64,000 bases of DNA. Source: RUG14515 sp045117995. GTDB taxonomy: Bacteria; Bacillota_I; Bacilli_A; RFN20; CAG-826. Under the pieces are notes generated by a model, which saw nothing but the letters and a program-made list of their open reading frames with translations, ran no database searches and was not told the DNA's origin. Location: positions 310,001 through 374,000 of the forward strand of contig JBGUOH010000009.1 in NCBI GenBank assembly GCA_045117995.1, given 5' to 3'. Both the position numbers and the translations under genes were made by a program. Of the stretch, positions 16,833-24,157 are shown in pieces; the stretch's first letter is position 1; each line of letters begins with the position of its first letter.

Positions 16833-19430
16833 CTAGTATTCACCAGTGAAAATTGGCTTGAATGGAGGCTTAATTATATAGAATTGTTCATCAATGGTAA
16901 GATGTTGTGTTGGATTTTCTAAATAATTATATGGTGGGAAATATGTTGGTAATTCAGGAGCGTTTAATGTACCTTTTTCTCTACTGACTTGGAAGAATCT
17001 AATACCATTTACGCTACGCACTGTTGAAACGGTGCTATCTTCTTTGAAGGTAACGTTGGTTGGATCAAAGATTAAATTTCCGTTAATATCTCTATTTCTA
17101 ATACGTGAAGCACCACAGAAAGCCACGAATGACCAGGTACCATCACTATTTTGTCTAAAGAATCTGAAGTCAACGTCGTGTGAATTGGTATTGATATTAA
17201 CTTGATCAACGATAGCCACAGCTATTTTGTAGCAACCATCATCAGCGAGATCATACTTGTCAATTTGTTCGAAAGTATAGCCATTGCCTGTTAATCCACC
17301 TGGAGCAGCATCTGCTTCGCACATTTCTTGAATAACATCGAGATCAAAATAATCAGGTGTGTCATAGTAATCATAGTAATCGTCGTTAGTATATTCACCT
17401 GGAATATATGCTTCGCCAATAATATCGCCTTCTAACGATAAAGCATAGACATAGTCGTTACAACTATATGGTTCCGATAAATCTGGTAAGTGGAATTCGT
17501 AACCATTTGGGGCTAAATATTCGCCTTTAACTGGTTTCACGTAAATATCGTTAAGATACATTGTAAAGCCTTGGCTTTGTCCTGATTTTCCTCTTGGACC
17601 GAGAGCGAGTGGAGTTGTGGAATTGGCACATGTTAAAACTCTTACTCTAAAGACAGGAGAAGCAAATTCATATGTAAGGTAAGCACAATCATTATGGAAT
17701 TCTGTTTCATGACCAACGATTAAGTTGTGTAAGTGTCTTTCATCTTGTGTCATTTCTGTTAAATCAGGATAATATTGAGCATTTCTAAAACCTTGAACAA
17801 ACAAAGCGCCTCTAGCTGAATTGTAACCACTAGTTTGTTGTATGCCTGAACCATCATTTTCAGTAACGGCTAATCTGATTTCGGTAATTGGTTCATCGAA
17901 ATTGTATTCGATAAAGGCTGATTTAGAGTTTCTAAGATTCGTATCGAAAACAATATTACCTGAGTTGGTGGTATAGACGTTTGAAGATTTTCTCACCATG
18001 AATTCGAAATCATCTTCAGTAACGGCGTCAACAAAGTCCGCCGCGTAAGTGTTGCTTCTTCTTGGGAATCCGTGATCCATAGGAGAAATCTTTTCAAATT
18101 CTTGCTTATCACCGATACGAGTTAATTGGGTGAAAACTTTTTTATTGCCAAACACTGCTTCATCAAGAATTGTTCTGATTTGAACTGTGAAGTCAATAAA
18201 TCCATATTCATCGACGATTCTTTCAGCAGTATCTCTTGTTAATTGAAGTGATGTTTGGTTAATTAAACTGCCTGCTGTTTGAATCACATCACCTGTTGAG
18301 GCTTCTTTAACTACGACTTGGAATTTAACATTATTGTTGTTAAACCATCTTTCATTGTACAAAGAGCCCCACATAAGCACTGGCAATTCATTTGGTTCGT
18401 TTGGATCATATTCTAATTTGATATCATATGGAACAGCGAGTGTTTTAAGGCTTACTGGAACAATATTGTCATTTGCATCGACGGTGACATAGTTATTTGG
18501 TTGTTCAACCACATTAAAACCGGAAAGATTAAGAGAAACATAAGAATCAATTGTCATTCCGTTATAGTTCCATTGAAAGTTTCTGTCCAAGTCTTCTAAG
18601 TTAATATGTGTTAAAGAATTGCCATTTTCATCTTTCCATCCAGCATGGACGAAAATGTCGTTATTATTGCAGTCATAAGCAACCACTGAGTGTTTGCCGA
18701 TAACAGATGATGTGAAATTGACAATAACTGGTCTACCTTGTTGAATGAGTTGCTTGATATTGTTTTTCATTGTGCTTGTAGATTGATTTCCACGTTTAAC
18801 AAATTGAACAGCATCACGAAGACCTACGTATTCGTAAAGATACGCATCAAGTAAATCAACTTGCTCATCCGCCGCGAGGCCAACACCAGCAGAATAGCCA
18901 GTAGCACGGTCAAGCGCAAATCCATCAGTGTTGTCAGCTGCGTAGCACATTAAGAAGTTTTGGAATGAGTCTTCAGGATTATCGAAAACATAGTCAGCGT
19001 AATCCCATTCATCCATAGAAGAGATAAAATCAAAATCATCGGAAGTTACGCCAGGAGACTCAGTACCCTTTCTAATAATTGCACCACCTTCTTCTGGTTC
19101 TACGAAGGTATTTTGTTCAAATTCAGCAGGAACAAATCTATCATCTAAATAAGTGTCGTAATAAGACAAAAGCATTCCAACAGAAACAAAGCCGCAAGTG
19201 CCTTGAATGTTGTAGTTGATATTCTCATGTAAATTAGAGAAATAGAAGTTTGCGAAGTTGTTTAAATACGTTCTTCCTTGACGGTTTTGATACTCGTTCA
19301 ATATTTGAGCGACGTTTGTGTCTAAAATACTAGCACGATAGACGTCATTTTTAGGGTTGGAAACATTATGCATTAATGATCCCGCCATAGCGGCAGCAGA
19401 AGCTACCAAAAAGCATTTGGTTAATTTCAT
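16833..19430 (-). CDS. Large secreted papain-like (C39-like) cysteine peptidase candidate
   Basis: 865 residues with an N-terminal signal peptide (MKLTKCFLVASAAAMAGS). Residues about 60-280 look like a papain-fold peptidase of the C39-like type: QGTCGFVSVGMLLSYYD with candidate nucleophile Cys79, and later GRPVIVNFTSS..GKHSVVAYDC with candidate base His247 followed by an Asn/Asp segment. The remaining 580 residues are beta-rich and unrecognised, probably adhesion or substrate binding. No C-terminal anchor. AGGAGG 7 bp before the ATG. The promoter region contains two exact copies of the 12-mer found before the C11 genes, so co-regulation with them is likely. Activity is inferred only. Confidence 0.75.
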   Translation of the reverse strand: MKLTKCFLVASAAAMAGSLMHNVSNPKNDVYRASILDTNVAQILNEYQNRQGRTYLNNFANFYFSNLHENINYNIQGTCGFVSVGMLLSYYDTYLDDRFVPAEFEQNTFVEPEEGGAIIRKGTESPGVTSDDFDFISSMDEWDYADYVFDNPEDSFQNFLMCYAADNTDGFALDRATGYSAGVGLAADEQVDLLDAYLYEYVGLRDAVQFVKRGNQSTSTMKNNIKQLIQQGRPVIVNFTSSVIGKHSVVAYDCNNNDIFVHAGWKDENGNSLTHINLEDLDRNFQWNYNGMTIDSYVSLNLSGFNVVEQPNNYVTVDANDNIVPVSLKTLAVPYDIKLEYDPNEPNELPVLMWGSLYNERWFNNNNVKFQVVVKEASTGDVIQTAGSLINQTSLQLTRDTAERIVDEYGFIDFTVQIRTILDEAVFGNKKVFTQLTRIGDKQEFEKISPMDHGFPRRSNTYAADFVDAVTEDDFEFMVRKSSNVYTTNSGNIVFDTNLRNSKSAFIEYNFDEPITEIRLAVTENDGSGIQQTSGYNSARGALFVQGFRNAQYYPDLTEMTQDERHLHNLIVGHETEFHNDCAYLTYEFASPVFRVRVLTCANSTTPLALGPRGKSGQSQGFTMYLNDIYVKPVKGEYLAPNGYEFHLPDLSEPYSCNDYVYALSLEGDIIGEAYIPGEYTNDDYYDYYDTPDYFDLDVIQEMCEADAAPGGLTGNGYTFEQIDKYDLADDGCYKIAVAIVDQVNINTNSHDVDFRFFRQNSDGTWSFVAFCGASRIRNRDINGNLIFDPTNVTFKEDSTVSTVRSVNGIRFFQVSREKGTLNAPELPTYFPPYNYLENPTQHLTIDEQFYIIKPPFKPIFTGEY

Positions 19431-19493
19431 AAAAAACCTCCTTTACTTCCAATCATAATTTTGCGGGTACGTGTCCGCAATATTGTTTGTCGT

Positions 19494-19520
19494 AGTCTAA
19501 CTTTTTTGCTGTTTTGTCAC
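19494..19520 (-). promoter_or_regulatory. Promoter of the papain-like gene, with array 12-mer
   Basis: TAGACT (-10, 19494-19499) inside GTCTAACTTTTT (19495-19506, plus strand), with GTGACA (19515-19520) 15 bp upstream as -35. Gives a leader of only about 57 nt, without the array's structured RNA. Confidence 0.5.
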
Positions 19521-19611
19521 ATATTTTTTATGTAGGTCAACATTTAAATGCTTTTTCAACAAGTTGAAATATTTTATGAAAATTAATGAAATGCAAAAAT
19601 ATTTTGATGTG

Positions 19612-19623
19612 GTCTAACTTTTT
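19612..19623 (-). promoter_or_regulatory. Second 12-mer GTCTAACTTTTT
   Basis: Exact copy of the 12-mer, 117 bp upstream of the first one before the papain-like gene. No good -35 is visible 16 bp upstream, so it may be a binding site rather than a second promoter. Confidence 0.45.
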
Positions 19624-19655
19624 AATATAAACAAATCTTTTTGATTGTAAGCATA

Positions 19656-19682
19656 AAAAAAGACCCCATTCGAGGTCTTTTT
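19656..19682 (-). terminator. Terminator after gpmA
   Basis: Minus strand AAAAAGACC-T-C, short loop GAAT, then G-G-GGTCTTTTTTT: a stem of about 10 bp with a T7 tail, 18 bp past the gpmA stop. Confidence 0.85.
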
Positions 19683-19699
19683 ATTTGATGAATTCTAAC

Positions 19700-20446
19700 T
19701 TATTTGGCTTTGCCTTGGTTAGCAACAGCTTCCATTTGTTTTTTGAGTTCTTCTTCGTCCATTAAGTAGTAGTGATTGATGGCTTTCATGTTGTCATCAA
19801 ATTCATACACTAGTGGAACACCTGTTGGGATGTTAACACCAACGATTTCGGAGTCCGCCATATTGTCGAAGTATTTGACTAAAGCTCTTAAGGAGTTACC
19901 GTGAGCAACGATAAGGACTCTCTTACCAGCTTCCATTTCTGGTTTGATAACTTCTTCGAAGTATGGAACTGCTCTTTTAACTGTTAATTCTAAGGATTCA
20001 TTTAATGGTAAATCTTTTGGATCAACATCTCTGAATTGAGCTTGTAAAGCTGGGTTACGTGGATCGTCTTTTTCAAGTGCTGGAGGTGGGCAGTCATAGG
20101 AACGTCTCCAGATTTTAACTTGGTCTTCACCATATTTAGCAGCGGTTTCGGCTTTGTTTAAACCTTGAAGAGCACCATAGTGACGTTCATTTAATCTCCA
20201 GGATTTGTAGACTGGTAACCATTCTCTATCTAATTCGAATAAGACGTTATTCATTGTGTGAATAGCTCTCTTTAATAAAGAGGTGTGAACAACATCAAAG
20301 TCATAGCCTTTTTCTTTTAAGGTTCTACCAGCGCGGTGTGCTTCTTCGACACCCTTTTCGCTTAATTCGACATCGGTCCAACCTGTGAAGAGGTTGAGTT
20401 TATTCCATTCGGATTCACCATGTCTGATTAATACTAATTTATGCAT
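19700..20446 (-). CDS. gpmA: 2,3-bisphosphoglycerate-dependent phosphoglycerate mutase
   Basis: 248 residues from the ATG at 20446 (AAGGAG about 9 bp before it; an in-frame upstream start would add 24 residues unlike the family and has no site). Cytoplasmic glycolytic enzyme interconverting 3- and 2-phosphoglycerate. Motifs: LIRHGESEWN with the phosphohistidine His near residue 8, FTGWTDVELSEKG, RHYGALQGLNKAE, PPALEKDDPRNP, and VAHGNSLRALVKYF with the second catalytic His. Length equals E. coli GpmA. Single-gene unit with its own promoter and terminator. Confidence 0.97.
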   Translation of the reverse strand: MHKLVLIRHGESEWNKLNLFTGWTDVELSEKGVEEAHRAGRTLKEKGYDFDVVHTSLLKRAIHTMNNVLFELDREWLPVYKSWRLNERHYGALQGLNKAETAAKYGEDQVKIWRRSYDCPPPALEKDDPRNPALQAQFRDVDPKDLPLNESLELTVKRAVPYFEEVIKPEMEAGKRVLIVAHGNSLRALVKYFDNMADSEIVGVNIPTGVPLVYEFDDNMKAINHYYLMDEEELKKQMEAVANQGKAK

Positions 20447-20477
20447 GTGTGTTTTCTCCTTTTTTAATTCCGTAGTA

Positions 20478-20506
20478 ATTATACTTGCATTCTTTGTTGA
20501 AACAAA
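20478..20506 (-). promoter_or_regulatory. gpmA promoter
   Basis: -10 TATAAT (20478-20483) and -35 TTTGTT or TTGTTT (20500-20506), 16-17 bp apart. Confidence 0.65.
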
Positions 20507-20569
20507 GAGAAAAGACAAAATACATTTATGCTTGTTGTTTTAAATGAAAAAGCGTGTTTTAATAATTGT

Positions 20570-20617
20570 ACCGGTCCAACACCTGTCTTAAGTGATGTGA
20601 GTGCGTGACCGGTTTTT
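20570..20617 (+). terminator. Hairpin plus T-run in front of the phosphate transporter gene
   Basis: ACCGGTC (20570-20576) pairs with GACCGGT (20607-20613), followed by TTTTTC on the plus strand; the 30-base loop can form further pairs. No plus-strand gene precedes it, so it ends either a short untranslated RNA or an attenuated leader. A possible promoter (TTGTTT...TTAATAAT) lies just upstream at about 20533-20566. Confidence 0.55.
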
Positions 20618-20678
20618 CTTTTGTTTTGAGTCATCGCCTTATTGATTATATTCAATAAATGTTTTTTAATATTATCGT

Positions 20679-22340
20679 ATGGAAGAATTAGTATTGAGTA
20701 TTATTACATTATTTGTAGGCGCCGCGGTATTTATCGTTGGCATGAACATGATGTCCTCTGGTTTAAAGAAATCCACAGGACGTGGTTTAAAAAGATTATT
20801 AAAGAAGATTAGAAATAATAGATTTGCATGCTTTGGTATTGGTACCACTGTGACAGCATTAGTGCAAAGCAGTGCTGCGACTGGCGTCATGGCTATCGGT
20901 TTTATCGCCGCTGGCGCAATGACAGTATTCCAAGGCGTTAACATCATCCTTGGTGCTTATGTTGGTACCACTGTTACTGGTTTAATCGCATCCTTATCAT
21001 CTATTTCTATTTCTAAATACTTTGTTATCTTAGCGGTTATCGGTGTCGTCTTAATGTTTGTTAAAAAAGAACTTGTTAGAAACATCGGTGAAATCCTTGC
21101 CGGCTTAGGTATCTTATTCTTTGGCTTAAGCACTATGAGTGGTGCCATTATGGGTAATCCTGATTTAGTTAAAGGCATCGAAGACTTCTTTGAAGCCGTT
21201 AAGTTCCCACTACTCTTATTATTAATCGGTGCGTTAATTACTGCATTATTACAATCCAGCTCTGCTTCTATTGGTATTACTGTGGCAATGGTTGGTACAG
21301 GTGCATTACATTTTGAACAAGCTGTGTATCTTGTTTTAGGTGCGACAATCGGTACCGTTATCACTCTTTTAATTGCAACCATAGGTGGTAACGTTAATGT
21401 TAAACGTACTGGCTTGATCGTTTTAATCATTCGTATTTTAGCCGCTTTAGTGGCCTTGGCCATCTGTTGGCCATTATCTTCATTTATCACTGATGGTTTT
21501 CATTTCATCTTTGGCAATAACAATGCATTAGCGATTGCTGTGTTCCATGTTTTATACAACATTATCTTTATGATTGCGGCCCTTCCACTTGTTAAACCAT
21601 TAGAGAAACTATCTCTTAAACTTATCAAAGATAAAGAACAAGAAAAGATGCGTGAATCTCTTAAATACATTGATAACCACTTATTGAACACTCCAACCAT
21701 CGCTATGATGCAAGTTAAAAGAGAAATCATCAATATGATGAGACTTTCTTATGATAACTTAAAGATTGGCTATCAACGTCTTGTTAATCAAGATGCCACT
21801 AATGATAAAGAACTTATCGAAACCGAAGATAAGATTGACTATATCAACAATGAAATTACCCAATTCTTAATCAACTTAACTCATAACGTTACATTAAATG
21901 ATGAAAAGACATTAGGTAGCTATTTCCATGTTGTTAACGATATTGAACGTATTGGTGACCACGCTTATAACTTCTATGAATCATCCTTAAAGATGGTTGA
22001 AAACGATTTAGCGTTCTCCGATGTCGCTAAAAAGGAATTCGACAGCATGTTTGATGTCGTTTGCCAAATGTTTGATTTAACATTTATTATCTTCCACGAT
22101 AAGAGCAAAGATAGTTTAAGAAAACTTCATGATTTAGAAAGTCAAACAGATGAATTAAAGAATGCCTTAAGTACCGCTCACTATGAGCGTATTCAAAATA
22201 AAACATGTCACGTGGAGAATTCTCCTTTCTACACCACTTTAGTTAGTGAATTAGAAAGAGTAGCGGACCACCTTGTGAATATTGGCTATTCAATTGTTAA
22301 CCCAATTGGCGATGATCCTAGTGAAAAACTAGCGAAATAG
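20679..22340 (+). CDS. Na+/phosphate cotransporter family protein with PhoU-like domain
   Basis: 553 residues. The N-terminal 310 or so are membrane helices with the two family repeats: TTVTALVQSSAATGVMAIGF near residue 55 and ITALLQSSSASIGITVAMVG near 187, the QSS motifs that bind Na+ and phosphate in NaPi-II carriers. From about residue 330 a soluble helical PhoU-like part follows (DIERIGDHAYNFYE, ELERVADHLVNIGYS carry the E/D-xx-R-x-x-D-H metal motif). Imports inorganic phosphate, probably Na+-driven. No Shine-Dalgarno precedes the ATG, and a -10-like TAATAT ends 7 bases before it, so the mRNA may be leaderless. The CPBP gene follows after 3 bp. Confidence 0.92.
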   Translation: MEELVLSIITLFVGAAVFIVGMNMMSSGLKKSTGRGLKRLLKKIRNNRFACFGIGTTVTALVQSSAATGVMAIGFIAAGAMTVFQGVNIILGAYVGTTVTGLIASLSSISISKYFVILAVIGVVLMFVKKELVRNIGEILAGLGILFFGLSTMSGAIMGNPDLVKGIEDFFEAVKFPLLLLLIGALITALLQSSSASIGITVAMVGTGALHFEQAVYLVLGATIGTVITLLIATIGGNVNVKRTGLIVLIIRILAALVALAICWPLSSFITDGFHFIFGNNNALAIAVFHVLYNIIFMIAALPLVKPLEKLSLKLIKDKEQEKMRESLKYIDNHLLNTPTIAMMQVKREIINMMRLSYDNLKIGYQRLVNQDATNDKELIETEDKIDYINNEITQFLINLTHNVTLNDEKTLGSYFHVVNDIERIGDHAYNFYESSLKMVENDLAFSDVAKKEFDSMFDVVCQMFDLTFIIFHDKSKDSLRKLHDLESQTDELKNALSTAHYERIQNKTCHVENSPFYTTLVSELERVADHLVNIGYSIVNPIGDDPSEKLAK

Positions 22341-22343
22341 CCT

Positions 22344-23120
22344 ATGAATAAAACTCTTAAATACATTATTACCATAGTTTTAGTGGCCCTATCGGTTACC
22401 GCTTTTATATTGTTTGAAGCAATCCATATTGATATCATCCCTGATGATTATGAGGCTAATAAACTAGTAACTAGTATCATTTATCATTTTGTCGTAGGCG
22501 CTTTACTCTTATGGCTCATTCATTTAGTGGGTAGTGCGCCATATATGTCATGGAAAGGCACCACTCCTAAAATGCTTTTATGGTGTCTGCCATGTTTACT
22601 TGTCGCATTAGTGAATTTCCCATTTGTTAGTTTCATTACAGGCGATATGTCTATTGTCCGTATGGACCTACTAGTGCTCTATATCATCTATGTCATCTCT
22701 ATCGCTTTAATTGAAGAGATTGTCTTTAGAGGTATTCTTTTATTCCTTTGTTTAGATTATTTAAGAAACGCTAAGTTAAAGTATTTCTTCGCAGCGTTGA
22801 TCACCACTTCGATATTCGCTTTATTCCATCTCACTAACTTATTCGTGGGTATGGGTCCACTAGATGTTTTGCTTCAAGTTGGCTATACCTTCTTAATCGG
22901 TGGTATGTTTGCGGTCATGATGCTTAAAACTAATAATGTTTGGTTATGTGTGATTATCCATGCATTATTTGACTTTGGTGGTCTACTTTCCTATGAGATC
23001 GCGGACGGAAATCCTTGGAATAATCAGGTTTTTTGGATTTTAACAATTGTGGTCGGACTCTTGTGTGCAGGCCATATTATTGTTAGTCTTATTAACATGG
23101 AGAAAAAGCATGCTTCCTGA
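22344..23120 (+). CDS. CPBP family intramembrane metalloprotease
   Basis: 258 residues, about eight hydrophobic segments. The Abi/CAAX-protease motifs are present in order: IEEIVFRGILL (Glu-Glu and Arg), ALFHLTNLF (His), and IIHALFDFGG (His...Asp). Known members are Rce1-like glutamate intramembrane proteases; bacterial roles include peptide maturation and bacteriocin immunity, and none is indicated here. Starts 3 bp after the phosphate transporter and overlaps lgt by 11 bp, so the three form one transcript. Confidence 0.88.
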   Translation: MNKTLKYIITIVLVALSVTAFILFEAIHIDIIPDDYEANKLVTSIIYHFVVGALLLWLIHLVGSAPYMSWKGTTPKMLLWCLPCLLVALVNFPFVSFITGDMSIVRMDLLVLYIIYVISIALIEEIVFRGILLFLCLDYLRNAKLKYFFAALITTSIFALFHLTNLFVGMGPLDVLLQVGYTFLIGGMFAVMMLKTNNVWLCVIIHALFDFGGLLSYEIADGNPWNNQVFWILTIVVGLLCAGHIIVSLINMEKKHAS

Positions 23121-23946
23121 ACCACTGTTTTATATTGGTAGTATTGGCATCGATATGTATTCGATATTTATTCTGATCGGATTAATCGCTTGTTTTATTT
23201 TTACTTATATCGCGATGAAGAAAAGTGGTTACTCAAGCTCCGCGAGAGACACTATTCTTTTAATCGGTATCGCCGCGATTGCTTTAGGCTTTTTAGCCGC
23301 CACTCTCGTCCAATCCATTTATGACTTTATCGCTAATCCAAGTGATGGCTTCCAATTCACTGGTAAAATGACCTTCCTAGGTGGCTTAATCGGCGGTGTG
23401 GTTGTTTATCTTGGTATCTATTTCTTATACGTCTACGTTATTAACCCAAGATTAAAAGAAAATAGCTTCTTTAAAAGCGATATGAATAAGGGTGTATGGG
23501 AATTACTTAGATTTGCCCCTATTTCAATCACCGTGGCTCACGCTTTTGGTAGATGTGGTTGTTTCTGCGCTGGTTGCTGTGGAGGTATTGAAACTGATGC
23601 TTGGTATGGCATTCAATTCCCAGGTGAACCACATAAAGAAATTCCTACTCAATTATTTGAGGCTATATTCTTATTCATTATCACTGGTGTGATGATCGCC
23701 TTATATTTCAAATTAAAATTTAAATACAATATGACCGTTTATCTCATTGGATATGGTATCTGGAGATTCTTTATTGAATTCATTAGAGGGGACGTCGTAG
23801 AAAGAGGTAAGTTCGTTCCAGGATTAACTCCTTCTCAGTTCTGGTCTATTCTGATGGTGATAGGCGGTGTGGCGTTCTATTTCCTATATAGTTACTTTGA
23901 TAAGAAGATAGAGGCTAAGAAGGCTAATAAAGCACAAGCTGAATAA
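23110..23946 (+). CDS. lgt: Prolipoprotein diacylglyceryl transferase
   Basis: 278 residues from ATG 23110, which has GGAG 8 bp upstream; an upstream in-frame start would add 21 unlike-family residues. Membrane enzyme that transfers diacylglycerol to the lipobox cysteine of prolipoproteins. Visible: several membrane helices, the conserved VAHAFGRCGCFCAGCCGG (family pattern H-x-GR-x-G-C/N-F-x-x-G), and a C-terminal RFFIEFIRGD. Its presence fits the lipoproteins encoded at 27180, 45399 and 51001. Confidence 0.93.
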   Translation: MLPEPLFYIGSIGIDMYSIFILIGLIACFIFTYIAMKKSGYSSSARDTILLIGIAAIALGFLAATLVQSIYDFIANPSDGFQFTGKMTFLGGLIGGVVVYLGIYFLYVYVINPRLKENSFFKSDMNKGVWELLRFAPISITVAHAFGRCGCFCAGCCGGIETDAWYGIQFPGEPHKEIPTQLFEAIFLFIITGVMIALYFKLKFKYNMTVYLIGYGIWRFFIEFIRGDVVERGKFVPGLTPSQFWSILMVIGGVAFYFLYSYFDKKIEAKKANKAQAE

Positions 23947-23959
23947 ACAAATAACATAT

Positions 23960-23985
23960 GCAGTGGGTAGCACCACTGCTTTTTA
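23960..23985 (+). terminator. Terminator after lgt
   Basis: GCAGTGG (23960-23966) / CCACTGC (23973-23979) followed by T5. Confidence 0.85.
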
Positions 23986-24107
23986 TATTATTTTTAATAA
24001 TAAGGTTTATATAAGAGACGAAACAAAAGAAGACGATTAAATAAACATTAATTGTATTAACTAGTCTTAAATCGCCTAAAAATAATCAAAGAAATATATA
24101 AGCATAA

Positions 24108-24136
24108 TAAAAGCGAACCTCGTTTGAGATTCGCTT
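24108..24136 (-). terminator. Terminator after GH3 gene 1
   Basis: AAGCGAA (24111-24117) / TTCGCTT (24130-24136), then TTTTATTA on the minus strand. Confidence 0.8.
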
Positions 24137-24157
24137 ATTATTTGGTTTAGTTTTCAA

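Noticed and set aside
20957..21490. 177-codon minus-strand ORF opposite the phosphate transporter gene
   Set aside because: Antisense shadow: the plus-strand frame encodes a clear membrane transporter, and the minus frame has no ribosome site or recognisable protein.
23047..23110. lgt start 21 codons upstream inside the CPBP gene
   Set aside because: The extension is unlike Lgt N termini, and GGAG stands 8 bp before the ATG at 23110.
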